Notes under the pieces: generated by a model
The model's database searches: none
What the model was told of the DNA's origin: nothing
What the model saw: the letters and a program-made list of their open reading frames with translations, nothing else
Shown: positions 42,736 through 54,177 of the stretch, piece by piece
How positions within the stretch are numbered: position 1 is the stretch's first letter
Layout of the letters: each line of letters opens with the position of its first letter
Position numbers and translations under genes: made by a program
NCBI RefSeq assembly: GCF_964204645.1
Contig: NC_134029.1
Coordinates: 13,322,850 to 13,386,849 of the forward strand
Source of the DNA: Tubulanus polymorphus
Taxonomy: Eukaryota; Nemertea; Palaeonemertea; Tubulaniformes; Tubulanidae
Length of the DNA stretch: 64,000 nucleotides
Direction: 5' to 3'

Positions 42736-42906
42736 ATGGCGCTGAAATCGTGCTAGGAACCGACGATACACGTTTTGAAAATTTTCCTGGCCCGGTGTCT
42801 GCTGCCGGGTCCTAAACCGTGCTTTAGTCTTTACGGAATTTTTTCGGGTTACGCCTACAAGGTCGTTGTCTTCGGCTTCCTTCAACATTTCATTTTCAAC
42901 TGGCAT
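42736..42906 (-). other. Chimeric 5' extension of PolB copy 2
   Basis: In frame with PolB but of different composition: it encodes a basic, Gln/Arg-rich peptide (SVKTKARFRTRQQTPGQEN) starting MPVENEMLK. It has no similarity to the N-terminus of PolB copies 1 or 3. It marks the right-hand breakpoint of the Polinton. Confidence 0.5.
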
Positions 42907-43762
42907 CAGACCACAATTAATAGGTTAGTAGCTTGAAGATGCGTATGGCCGGACCATAGAAGCTAGAGTGAAGAAGAGGTCCCCCATAAATGTTGCTATA
43001 ATTTCGGCAAATGAGATAGAGGTCTGAGCTCAACTTTTGATCGATTGATGGAGGACCTCATTTCCTTGGTGACATGAGTCGGAATCTTCAGTTGAATCAG
43101 GAGGAACAATAATTGTTCAGGACACACTGTATAACATGATACTTACTAGCCAAAAATTAGTTCATCAAAACTGCATCAGTTGCAAAAACTACCATCATGC
43201 TTTCCCAAAATGGAATATAAATAAATAATATTTTATTTTCATTTGTCTGTGCATCATGATATAAATTGTTGTTATTGTTTTATGTACATGTATGTACCCG
43301 TATCAGCTAACAATGAAGTTTTCACTTCATTTGAATAAATTCTTAACTACAGTAATTCTAATTCTCAATTGTTTTTATTATTGTTTGGTTATTCCTTGCA
43401 ACTTCTCATTTCCACGTTTCATACAAGAAGTAGTTGAATGAAAGTACAGTTAGGCTGAACCTGACAACCCATAATAAGTGCTAGCATCGAGATTTGATTA
43501 TTTCGATTTTATTTTCGGTGTCATTGAAATTCGTAAATAAAGGTTCAATTGTCATTGTACTTAGCATAGCTTAGATTGGGTTTCATATTTCTACATTTTC
43601 TACAAGGAGGCCTTAAAGGGTCGTCCCCGGGTAGAGGTCAAAACTTGGTTTACATTCTCAAGTTGCTGGAGACTACCATCTGCATTCATACCTCGATTTG
43701 TCTGGCCTATTTGTTTGAGAGTCGAAGAACATTTTCCCATACACAGGCTTGGCTTTAGTGTA
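42907..43762. other. Non-coding, nothing recognised
   Basis: Intergenic DNA to the right of the Polinton breakpoint. No supported frame, terminal repeat or target-site duplication. Confidence 0.35.
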
Positions 43763-44748
43763 GATGAAGGCTAGGCACTGCACATTGTGGATTAACTGGA
43801 ACTCAAAACTCTCAAAATGAAACGAGTCAACAAGAAAGATCCAATAATTGAACGTTTATCTAACTATATTATTTAACAGCTTAATAGATATACATTATAC
43901 ATTATACACAACAGAAATCAGTTCTACATTTTATCCAAATCAAGCGTTAAAGCCACAGATTCGCTTAGCTTGGGCTTGAATTCTGGTTCCATTGCTTCGT
44001 ATTCTATTGAAATCCCCTTTGTTACCTCGGAATATCGCTTAGCTACAATTTTAGAAATTAGACTACAAATTTGGTCCCAGGAAAACCAAGTAAAGTGGGG
44101 TACTATTGTACATCAGCTGTTGACTTATTTTTCTCTGGTTGAATCAAGTTATTACTGAATGAAATATAATCACTGCTGCTACAAGAAGTCTTTTCTCGGT
44201 ATCTGTATGTCCATCTTAGCAAATCAACTTGGTCCATGATTCCTCCTTTTATAGAGATGAAGGCTAGGCACTGCACATTGTGGATTAACTAGAACTCAAA
44301 ACTCTCAAAATGAAACGAGTCAACAAGAAAGATCCAATAATTGAACGTTTATCTAACTATATTAATTAACAGCTTAAGAGATATACATTATACATTATAC
44401 ACAAAAGAAATCAGTTCTACATTTTATCCGGATCAAGCGTTAAAGCCACAGATTCGCTTAGCTTGGGCTTGAATTATGGTTCCATTGCTTCGTATTCTAT
44501 TGAAATCCCCTTTGTTACCTCGGAATATCGCTTAGCTACAATTTTAGAAATCAGACTACAAATTTGGTCCCAGGAAAACCAAGTAAAGTGGGGTACTATT
44601 GTACATCAGCTGTTGACTTATTTTTCACTGGTTGAATCAAGTTATTACTGAATGAAATATAATCACTGCTGCTACAAGAAGTCTTTTCTCGGTATCTGTA
44701 TGTCCATCTTAGCAAATCAACTTGGTCCATGATTCCTCCTTTTATAGA
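43763..44748. repeat. 493-bp tandem duplication
   Basis: 43763-44255 and 44256-44748 are about 98% identical by eye. Each contains the word TTACCTCGGAATATCGCTTA shared with the MITE at 26047. A 62-codon frame recurs in both but has no domain-like content. Near identity implies recent duplication or an assembly artefact. Confidence 0.9.
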
Positions 44749-44947
44749 TAGTCTAAAAATAAGAATTGTTACATTTTCCTAACAGATGCTATGTCATTTC
44801 TTTAAAAAACATGATGATTTTCTCACCACAGCAAATAAATTATTCGCAATTGTTAAATCCATTCCATGCGCACAATGAATTAAAAAAAAATTAAGTAAAA
44901 TCCCTTTTGTCCAAAAGCCGCATCATCATTATAACTAGCTATCAAAT

Positions 44948-45166
44948 TTAACTTACCTCAAGTCTCCAACAGAGAATACCACAGTCGCCCATAGTCATGC
45001 GTGACGTGTTGACAAAAGAAAAGTGGTTCTCATAATCATATTTTATATACATAGAAATGTTCAAATAAGATTTTTTCGTCTTGTAGAAGTAAACCATATT
45101 CTTGGAATATTCAGCATAGTGTTTAAAGTTGGCTTGTGCGGTTGTGATAGGGTTTTGATACTCCAT
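44948..45166 (-). CDS. Possible exon downstream of protease-like segment
   Basis: A 72-residue frame, YQNPITTAQANFKHYAEYSK, aromatic-rich, on the same strand as the next two entries. No domain recognised; a low-confidence coding call made only from its position. Confidence 0.2.
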   Translation of the reverse strand: MEYQNPITTAQANFKHYAEYSKNMVYFYKTKKSYLNISMYIKYDYENHFSFVNTSRMTMGDCGILCWRLEVS

Positions 45167-45239
45167 ACATACTGTTTATGCATGTCTCTTTAACCAAAAA
45201 TTAGATAGAGACTAAAGCAAAGGTTCAGGACTCGGCAGC

Positions 45240-45400
45240 GGTCCCGGCCCGGAAAAAATTGAAAACGTGTATTGACGGTTCGTAGCACGATTTGAGCGTT
45301 TTTCGCGAATTCCCTGAAATTTCAGCGTTTTTCGGAAATTCCCTGAAATTTCAGCGTTTTCTTTTCGGCATTTCAGCGTTTCAGTGTTTCAGCTTTTTCA
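45240..45400. repeat. Short repeats TTTCAGCGTTTTTCGG
   Basis: CCCTGAAATTTCAGCGTTTT occurs twice with flanking degenerate TTTCAGCGTTTCAGTGTTTC copies. It separates two possible exons. Confidence 0.75.
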
Positions 45401-45616
45401 GCGAAGTTCAGGAACCGCTTTACTAGGCAATTTTCTGTAGAGCCGATCCCCAGTGTCAATCACTAAGTTTATATCATTGGTATCCCACAATGATGGCGGT
45501 TTGTGTATAGCATACATAATAGCAACTGCACAATTGGTAACGCACTGTTTCCCAACATCATCATGCCTGTATCTATTCACATCACTTTGACAAAATGAAC
45601 CCGGTACACATTTCAA
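45398..45616 (-). pseudogene. Cysteine-protease-like (C76/OTU-type) segment, Helitron-associated type
   Basis: The frame reads VPGSFCQSDVNRYRHDDVGK, QCVTNCAVAIMYAIHKPPSL, then INLVIDTGDRLYRKL. A GKQC motif followed by a helix and DTGDRLYR is the pattern of a cysteine-protease-like domain found in invertebrate Helitron-linked proteins and, distantly, in viral C76 peptidases. The C-terminal half with the catalytic His is absent. Likely a fragment of a decayed Helitron or its accessory gene. Confidence 0.45.
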
Positions 45617-45655
45617 AACAGGACCAGGATTTGTTTCTATATCACCTGAAAGGAG

Positions 45656-46369
45656 TTAACATATCATAAGATAATACGGTAAAACTGTATATCCACTGAA
45701 TCCTTGTTGTATGAGCAATATGAACAACATTTTAACGATATAAATGTGTGTGTATAGTTTATTCAAGGAATCTAATTCATAACTGTCATTATTCATCACA
45801 GTTAGCATTTCATTGAATTGTACATACTTCTTTAATTTACGAATACGTTTTCTTCTACGCATGTCAATCATTCCAGGGACAAACCAGTTATTGCCATTTA
45901 AATCATAATTCAAGATAAGTTTTCCTGAGGTTATCATGCAAGATATACAACTGAAAAATGAATCAGTGGCATCAGGACAAGACATTCTAGTATTGGAAAT
46001 ATTGTAGGCACCTATATCATCAAACTGGATACAGCTTTCACAAAATTTATTATGACAGATTTGTTGCAAAATATTTTCAAAATTGGAGAGATACAGCTGC
46101 AGGAGCCATAATGAGGCATAGTAATAGCAATCTGAGTTTATTCGACGTTGACTCTTGATAGGACAATCTTTCTTTATATAGGTTTCTCTGGAAGACTTCA
46201 TACTCTGATCACTGAGATGTTTGTGAATTATATCATCAGACAACAAATACTTACATCCACAACTATTAACATTTGGGCCAATTTTTTTTTTCAGATTCAG
46301 AATGATTAATAGTTGTACCAGAGAGGAGACATTGACTTTTAGTTGATGCTTTGCCATAGTATAGACCAA
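45656..46369 (-). CDS. Unrecognised cysteine-containing protein, possibly Helitron-related
   Basis: 237 residues, open. Cysteine pairs CESC, CISC and CGC suggest zinc binding; a following SGKLILNYDLNGNNWFVPGM and a basic RRRKRIRKLKKY block are present. The order with the protease-like segment at 45398-45616 suggests one gene. The assignment to a Helitron is weak: no Rep motif or helicase was found. Confidence 0.35.
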   Translation of the reverse strand: MVYTMAKHQLKVNVSSLVQLLIILNLKKKIGPNVNSCGCKYLLSDDIIHKHLSDQSMKSSRETYIKKDCPIKSQRRINSDCYYYASLWLLQLYLSNFENILQQICHNKFCESCIQFDDIGAYNISNTRMSCPDATDSFFSCISCMITSGKLILNYDLNGNNWFVPGMIDMRRRKRIRKLKKYVQFNEMLTVMNNDSYELDSLNKLYTHIYIVKMLFILLIQQGFSGYTVLPYYLMIC

Positions 46370-46652
46370 TTAAACAACGATAATTTTCTAATGAATCCAT
46401 TATGGAAGTTTAAAAAGTATTTTCTGAAAAAAGTGTCGTGTTTCTATCAAATTGTTGTGATTGTAATCAATGGTACAGATTATTCTTAGATTGCTTATAG
46501 GCCTACTTAAATCTGTCTGGTATAAATTGTATGAATAGGTGGTGCGTTATAGGTTTTGTGAATCAATGTCCAATTAGAGGTTTTCTGAATCAGTGTCCTT
46601 TTAAAGAAGGTTGTCAAAATCTGCTTTATTTGTAGGTTACCAGAAATTGCAC

Positions 46653-46780
46653 CGTTTTATAGGTTGTCTATTTTCTGTCGTTTTATAGGTTGTCTATTTT
46701 CTGTCGTTTTATAGGTTGTCTATTTTCTGTCGTTTTATAGGTTGTCTATTTTCTGTCGTTTTATAGGTTGTCTATTTTTC
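46653..46780. repeat. 26-bp minisatellite, about five copies
   Basis: CGTTTTATAGGTTGTCTATT plus TTCTGT, units at 46653, 46679, 46705, 46731 and 46757, essentially identical. No spacer diversity, so not a CRISPR array. Confidence 0.95.
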
Positions 46781-47369
46781 TCTTTTACACTTTTCTTCTT
46801 TTAAATGTCTGGCTAATATCTTTTCTTTTGTCTGGCTTCTATCTTTTTTTCTCTGGATTATATCTTTTCTTGTCTGGCTTATATCTTTCTCGTTTTGTCT
46901 GGCTTAATCTTTCTTTACTTTCTCTCTACAAGTCTTACAGGACTAGTAAACAATAAGTATCATCAAATGAAATCACAAAATAGCAATTCAAATTAACACA
47001 ATACGTACATCAATTTTCAGATAGTTTCCACATCAACGTTATTTTTTTATCACCACTGGAAATCCAATCTGAAAAAGAAAGAAAAGAATGAAATCAATAG
47101 AGGAACACAAGCTAATGGAAACTGTAATATTTCTTTACACCCTAAAAATCATATAGCTTTAGACTCCTTGGAATCATTAACACTAAACATAATTGTCAGA
47201 AAAAAAGGCTTTTTGGCAATAATCTTAACTTAATTAGTATCGAAATAATGAAGCTATCAGCGCCGTTTATTGGCCACATATACAACTACGTTGTACTGTG
47301 GGCAATTGAAAAACATCACATCTAAAGAGTAAAATGGCAAAACTGTTATTTCATATGGAGTGCACTCCA
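46781..47369. other. Non-coding, pyrimidine-rich start
   Basis: 46781-46930 is a TCTGGCTTATATCTTT-type degenerate repeat; the rest shows no gene. Confidence 0.4.
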
Positions 47370-47432
47370 TTTGTGTGTGTGTGTGTGTGTGTGGTGTGCG
47401 TGTGCGTGCGCGTGCGCGTGCGTGTGTGTGTT
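47370..47432. repeat. (GT)n / (GCGT)n microsatellite
   Basis: An uninterrupted GT tract followed by GTGCGTGCGCGT variants. Alternating purine-pyrimidine, potentially Z-forming. Confidence 0.95.
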
Positions 47433-48704
47433 TCAAATCAATATCTAAAGATTATTATCAGAATGTGACTGCCTTGTCAGTAAATTTTGACAGCTAAGCT
47501 ACCACTAGCGCCATCTATCGAAAATAAATTGAAGCTTTGCCTTTTAGCCAGCTTATAGAGGCAATATCATGCATTTTGGCTTCGCTTATTTTGTGACTAA
47601 AAAAAACCCTCATCAACTTTTGATATTTGAGGTGACGGTAAACTGATACATAAATTCCATAGGCCTAATTTAGTCACACGGCTCAAAATCACCTGTGCCC
47701 GTGTGGCGGCCATGAATTGAAAATGATTGTTTGTTTGACGGGAATAACAAAATTTCTTATTGTTTCTTCTTTATATTTTCTGCATCCTTTATGTTCTAAA
47801 ATCCATACGAATCCTTTTTGGAAGTTCGAATCTCAAGTTTGATACTTTGTTCTCAAAAGAAATGTGAAATAAAATGCTTATAATAGGATAATTCACAGGG
47901 ATTTATTACAATTGATAGTGAATGAATAAAACCAATATCAATGCAGCGGCGTAGCTACCGGTGCAGTTGGTCCGACATATGACGCGTGACGGACCAATAA
48001 TTACCAAGGTTTGATTCGTTCAAATTTGCATTAAAACATTTGGAGGGGGGTTAGGTTGTTAGGATTTGATTTTTCTCGAAGTTATGGGAGAAATTATTTT
48101 CGCATTGCCTGATTGCGGCATTTCATCATTTATCGCAACTAACTGATCTCATTATATGTATCTATGATTTGGATATTGTCGGAGCCATCCTTTTCATTGA
48201 CACCAGACATAGATCGGACCGCGCGTGGCAGCAGTCTTGAGAGTCTTATTTTGTCATTAGTCAATCAGATGCCCCAAGAACCCCTTGAAATTTTCTTGGG
48301 GGAGGACCCCCAAACCGCCCCTAAGTCATTGATACTGGTTTTATTCAATAACTATCATAATTGTGACAAGTCCCTGTGGATAATTGTAGAGAAAAACAAA
48401 CATAACATGGACTCACCTGAGCAGATGATGGCTGTGGTTCATTCACTACTGTTTGGGTTTGAATTCAATTCAATCAAATTATTTTTATTGACAGCTTTAA
48501 GGTTACACAAAATAAATCAATCGCCGATCAAATTTGCATATACAATTTAAACATTGAATCATATTTAACGCAATTAAAATAGGACAATATAACCTCGTTC
48601 AGATAATAAACAAAATTTCAATTTTGGGAAAATATAGCAAATTCGAATTAAATCAAACTTTATTTCATTTTAAAATGGAATAAATATTTGATGTAAAAAT
48701 CTTA
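47433..48704. other. Non-coding
   Basis: No supported gene; a 128-codon frame at 48164-48550 lacks any domain or codon signal. Confidence 0.3.
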
Positions 48705-50200
48705 TTGATTTCTATATACCTGATAAATGATACACAAACTTCCTGGATTTCTATATACCTGATAAATGATACACAAACTTCCTGGTTTGGGTATAATGTG
48801 AGATGGGGAAGATCGTGGGATAAATCGAAAATACCTGTCCCCATGTATTAAAGATCCCTCTTCATAATATAACCTCCACAAATTGCAATGAAAATGCCAA
48901 ACCATTAGGAAGCTACAGGACTCAGAATTTGGACCAAAATTGACATTTTTTGGCACAAAAAGGTCACAGGACAGCCATTTTGAGTCCGATCGACCCAATT
49001 TTCTTCACGCTGATGGGCCCTTGGGGGATACAAATGTATAAAAATGATAAAGGTAATTGATAAAAGCGATAATTGATAAAAGCTTTCCAATTGATTGTGG
49101 TAGCAAAATATGCATAGGTACGAATATAATATAGAATTACTAAGTTATTCTATTGTTCAACGCCCCCTGGTGGCCATATACAAAAACCAATGAGCTTGAA
49201 ACTCGCCTCAATCATAGAACATGTTATGAGCTACAACTTTCCAATTGATTGTGGTAGCAAAATATGCATAAGTACGAATATAGAAATACTAAGTTATTGT
49301 ATCATTCAACGCCTCCTGGTGGCCATATAGAAAAACCAATGAGCTTGAAACTCACCAAGATCATACACCATGTCATGAGCTACAACTTTCCAATTGATTG
49401 TGGTAGCAAAATATGCAAAGGTACCAATATAATATAGAAATACTAAGTTATTACATTGTTCAACGCACCCTGGTGGCCATATACAAAGACCAATGACCTT
49501 AAAACTCAACATGATCATAAACCATGTCATGAGCGTCAACTTCCCAATTAATTGTGGTAGCAAAATATGCTCTAGTATCAATATGATGGTGAAATACTTT
49601 TTACCACCTACGAATGAGTACTGATGACCCCAAGATGGCCGCCAATTGCGTCATAATTGCCTGATCAAAAATACCTTCTCCGGTATAAAAGATCCCTTTC
49701 CAAAGAATACCCATCACAAATTGCAATGAAAAATGGCAAACAATAAGGAAGCTACAGGACTCAGAATTCAGGCCAAAATTGACATTTTTGGGAACAAAAA
49801 AGGTCACAGGACGGCCATCTTGAGTCTGATCGACCCAATTTTTCTCATGCTGATGGGCCCTTGGGGGATACAAATATATACGAATGATCAAGGTTATTGA
49901 TAAAAGTATCTTCAAAATTTCCCTCGAAAACTTCAAAAATGTGTAAAAAGTGCTGATTTTGGCGAACAACAATGGCTGCCAGCCGGCCATCTTGAATCTG
50001 ACAGGGCCAGTTTTTGGGCTGAAGATGTGTCTAGGGTAGATACATGTAAAAACCAAATATCAAGGCATAACCTTGAAGCGTCTTCATAACTTCCCAAAAT
50101 AACTGGATTCCGTCTACGGACGGACGAACGGACGGACGGACGAACGACGGACGAAAAGTGAACGCAATAGCCCGCTGGGACTAAAGTCCCAAGTGGGCTA
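48705..50200. mobile_element. Non-autonomous tandem-array element with terminal hairpin
   Basis: In order: a 40-bp direct repeat (48705-48785), a 235-bp unit (48846-49084), a tandem array of about 150-bp units starting at 49085, 49239, 49388 and 49541, a second copy of the 235-bp unit (49663-49905, about 85% similar), a GGAC-rich microsatellite (50113-50155) and a hairpin TAGCCCGCTGGGACT / AGTCCCAAGTGGGCTA (50168-50200). Such central arrays and a 3' hairpin followed by CTAA are typical of Helentron-related elements in bivalves; the family assignment is inference. Confidence 0.6.
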
Positions 50201-50776
50201 AAAACGTTGTATTCATGTTGCCATTTTGCCATGTTAGGTTTCGGTGATGTTTATACAACGTTTAGTATACAATGTCAAATGTCACTAGAAAACGTTGCAA
50301 CAAAGTTGGAATAAGTTATTTTCACCACACTTAGGGGCTCCTTCACCTCGATGCATACCAAAACAATCACTCCAAAAATATAGGAAAAAATATTTTGATA
50401 GATTTTAATTATAGATTTTTATTATAATTCAAATTGAATCAAAATATTTTCTATTACAAAAAACCAACAAAACATAACTTGAGTAAATAAAATAGTTCAA
50501 GAATTATTTTAGGTAAGTACCTTGAAATATTCTACGCACATGGCAACTAGCCAGCCAACTATTCCATCCTCGCTTGCCAGGGTTTGATTGCCGCCTGCTG
50601 AAGCTCACTCCAACACAAACCCTGGCCGCAAACCCTTCATTGGCCTATTGCATTGCCCACAACTTCATAGGCGCACAGGTTCCCCCTCAGCACCCAGTGG
50701 ATTTAGATATGCGACCCACACAAAAATTTTGTTCAGAGTGAATTTGACTGAGTGAATTATCTATTCATCATGATAC
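50201..50776. other. Non-coding, possibly intron
   Basis: No domain or repeat recognised. It could be an intron of the minus-strand gene at 50777-51885. Confidence 0.3.
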
Positions 50777-50968
50777 CTACCAACAGCTGTTGTTGCTTTG
50801 GAGTCTTGAGTGTCTGGTTAAACAATTGAAGTTCTTCTAATGTGTCCATTTGTTTAACATCCACCATGTCCTCCTCTTGTGCCAGTTCACTAAACATAGT
50901 TCTTGAAAGATTTATGCTTTCCTTAAGCAGTTCAATAATGATCTGCAGTGACCGGTAAATGCTCTGAA
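50777..50968 (-). CDS. Second exon of unknown two-exon gene
   Basis: Acceptor TTGTAG and donor GTATCA bound an open exon reading SIYRSLQIIIELLKESIN, EEDMVDVKQMDTLEELQLFN and TLKTPKQQQLLV. The phase joins with the exon at 51557-51885. The LPxxTxEE.xxxx.L pattern recalls DUF4806-type proteins of invertebrate transposons and predicted genes; only weakly supported. Confidence 0.4.
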
Positions 50969-51556
50969 CTACAAGAAAAAATTAAAACTTAAAAAAATTT
51001 AAAATTTATATTAAAAATAATCAGGGTGAAGCTACATATATATTTAGGGAAATCAAAGAAGCTTTGTTACATCACAAAATTGCAACAATTTACAATTCAA
51101 ATGTGCCTGTTTACAATACAGACAAATGCCATATCTCAGCGTCTATAGTAGCGCTAAATGCGGTATTAATAATACATTAGATAAACACCTCTTGTTTAGA
51201 TAAACTTCCAATAATGTTGTATTAGCGTAGTGTATAGATGATAATTTTCATTAGAAATCTTATAAATGAATATATATTTAACGCAATATCAGTAAATAGA
51301 AATGTTCAACTATGTGTAGCCGAAAAATAAAGCACAAAATAAAGCACCCGGTATTGATGTGTTCGTTTTAACAACAAGAATTGCATTCTCCAATAAAATT
51401 AGTGTAGATGCAATGTTAATGACGTACCTATCGTAAGGCAGTTTGTTTTAACGCATGATCTCACTCAACAAGGCTTGTATAACTGTGGTTGATTGACATA
51501 CTGTATGATTAATCAGTATTCACAAACATATTATAAAATGATGGTTTAGTACATAC

Positions 51557-51885
51557 GTGTATCTGAAGATGTAGCAGGTGGAGCTGGAGCAGGTGGAGTT
51601 GACAGTATTGGATGAGGATTCATTAAACTACGACTAGTTGATGGTTTAGGTGACATCACATCTGGTTGGGAATGTCACCTACTAGTAATGTCTGGTCTTG
51701 TAAATCTTAGTAAACCAGGAGATGACATATCTTCATTTGGTAACAGAGTAGTCCTTGGTACAAGGGGCTGCCTAAGTGATGGTGATTCAGGGCTTGTTGT
51801 TCGTTTAGTTATCGCAAATGGTGATTTATTTCTACTTGTCATCGCATCCATTCGTTTAAGTGATGGTGGTTTTGGTAAGGGGTAG
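51557..51885 (-). pseudogene. First exon of unknown two-exon gene, in-frame stop
   Basis: A Ser/Pro-rich open stretch (MDAMTSRNKSPFAITKRTTS, ESPSLRQPLVPRTTLL) interrupted by a TGA at 51675-51677 in one frame, ending at a donor (CAC|GTATGT). No domain. The stop suggests decay. The upstream edge is not fixed. Confidence 0.35.
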
Positions 51886-51934
51886 TAGCCGTGCTAAACA
51901 CCGGTGTGAAGGTGACCGAGGCCGCGAGCGAGGG

Positions 51935-51990
51935 CCGTTGCCGTGTCCGGGCCCGTTAGTGTCCGGGCCCGTTGCCGTGTCCGGGCCTTG
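51935..51990. repeat. GC-rich short tandem repeat GTGTCCGGGCCCGTT
   Basis: About three imperfect copies of a 17-25 bp unit in the densest GC stretch here. No gene attached; the plus-strand frame over it is not convincing. Confidence 0.7.
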
Positions 51991-53743
51991 CGCCGTTGCC
52001 ATAGCCGAAGCTGGCCGGTTCTCGCGCAGTTGTAGTAGCCGTGTTTTAGTCGATACCCTATTGAGGCGCGCAATTTTCCGTCTGTTGTCTTTTTGATGGT
52101 TTTTTTAGTTTAATATTCCTGATTTAGGTAAGTGGATTTAGTCAGCGTTTTAGTTTCAGTAACTTATAGAATAGTTGAAGTGCAGATCCGCACCTGGCTC
52201 TCGTGATTGACGCCTGCCCTATCGAATTACAAACCAACTCTGACCTCTGTCCTACAACGAGGCCTAGGCGAATTGCCAGCCCAGTGGATTCCTAGTACTA
52301 GTAGGCCTAGAATGTATCTACAGAGTCGTCGGAAGGAATTTTTCAGTGGCGAGGCTTATTTCTGAAGGGTGGTCTGGGGGCCCTCCGCTAGAAAAATTTT
52401 GAAAATTCAATCGCCGGAGATGCGTTTCGGGGCCATTTCACGGTCTCATTCACAGAAGCAAGAGAAGTCGTGAGCCAACCACCTAGAACAGAGAACCACG
52501 AGCTACTACGCGGCACGGCGTGCTTTTGAAAAAATTTTTGTCAAGCAAAAAAGTGGGACGGCTTTGGCCGCTCCTGCCGCCCCTGTTCCGACGGCCCTGA
52601 ACATTAGTCTAGCTAGTAACCCAATGCAGTGATTTATTTTACGAACTGTCTATGTACGGAACTCTGTAAGTTCAATCGTTTCCGGGGGTCTGTGTTTACC
52701 CGATTTCAAGGTCAGCGATGACATCATTGCTGGGCACACGAATTAAATGAGAATAAATAGGCCTAGGGATTCAGACTAGGGTTAAGTGTTGCGTTAGGTT
52801 TTATGTTCCATTTTTTAAAGGTAGCAGTAGGGTTAGGCTTATGTTTGGGATTGTAAAGGTTTGTAGTTCCGTGCCTGGCTTTGCCACGGTGTTACAGTGC
52901 CATCAAATCGCATTCTGCGGGTGCCCTGTTCAGATGCCAGAATACGATTCCAGACTCCCGTACAACCGCAGACAGTTTGTTTAATCTATGATCGGCTAAT
53001 CTCCAATAGAAGGTAGATTTTTGGCCCTGTTTTTATCTCAAGAATGTCACGACCGAACACCGTATTGGTTTTGGTTATCTTAATACAGACTTTTGTCACA
53101 AATACTTAATTGTTAGGATAACAATTATTTATCCGCAAACTGACACGGTAACTAGCCAAATTGTCAGATATCATGGTTAGAATTGATGAGAACATTTTTA
53201 TTTTTCTTTCTCAAATTGAGTGGATGAGTGACGAAACATCATTTCAGCAAATATTTTTAACACATCTGCACATAAGATTTACCAATCCATATGGTGCCCA
53301 GTTTAGAAAAATTATGACAATCTCGAAAAAAACCAGTGCAGCCATGATTATGGCTGCTGTACCCTTATTCTGTGCATTTGAAAAAAAATTCCAAAAGAAC
53401 CATACTAACTTAAACCACAAATCATTTCAATCCATCATCTAAAAAATCAAAAATGTTATTCAGGATTTAGGCTATTGAATAAAAAACTGGCCAGTCCACC
53501 AACGTATATTAATATACGGACTTAAATATGAGCATTAGGGGACACAATGAGGCAATTGGCTCAAGGAAAGTCTACAGAATCTAGGTTTTCTAACTTGGCA
53601 TTTTTATTCAGTTTTTTAGGGTTATTAGATTAGTACTTCCCCAGTGTCATCGAACCGATTTTGAATGCAGAATGTATCCAATTAAAAGGAAACGCTTATC
53701 ATACCAACGTTCATAGGCCTATATGAGATCCATTCGTACGAGA
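51991..53743. other. Non-coding
   Basis: No supported gene; the frame at 53161-53442 has no recognisable content. A 16-bp perfect palindrome CGTATATTAATATACG lies at 53503-53518. TAGGCCTA octamers at 52302, 52758 and 53714. Confidence 0.35.
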
Positions 53744-54024
53744 AGGGTGGAATCTACACAAACCGTTGACGCACAGACTGATTCTACTTTATTGTTTTAT
53801 GATGAAGAGCGCGATATGTCTCCTGACGAATCTTTGATTTCTTGTCTATCTAGTCCTGATGAAATGGGCCATGATGATGATATAGCACCTCCATTTGTGG
53901 ATTTAACGGAGCCTTGTAGTAATGATTCTGATTCCACTCAGCATGACGATGATAGTGATATTCATTTAGATGGTGAATTTGTTGGTGTTTGGGATTGTAT
54001 TGACCAGTTTAATGATGGTGATCC
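53744..54024 (+). pseudogene. Inverted duplicate of transposon-derived exon, left arm
   Basis: It encodes the acidic segment TDSTLLFYDEERDMSPDESL and SDSTQHDDDSDIHLDGEFVG on the plus strand. It stops matching at GATCC (54024), after which only unrelated DNA follows, so this arm lacks the downstream helical domain present in the right arm. Almost base-for-base identical to the right arm. Confidence 0.7.
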
Positions 54025-54177
54025 ATCTACATTGAATGAAATAATTATAGCATCCAAAGTAATTTGAATATTCTCAGGTAATCTTTCAACAGTTTTCAAA
54101 ATCTGTGACCCAAGACCCAGATAGACATACTGCATGCCAGATCGCTCAAGCAATGCAACATTAGAAATAGTTTTTAA

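Noticed and set aside
46653-46780. Regular 26-bp direct repeats as a possible CRISPR array
   Set aside because: There are no spacers between units; they are head-to-tail copies of one sequence in a eukaryotic context. It is a minisatellite.
48164-48550. 128-codon open frame
   Set aside because: No domain, no start context, no neighbour supports it; composition fits chance in non-coding DNA.
51860-52096. Plus-strand frame over the GC-rich repeat as a gene
   Set aside because: It consists of translated tandem repeat; the minus-strand exon pair next to it is better supported.
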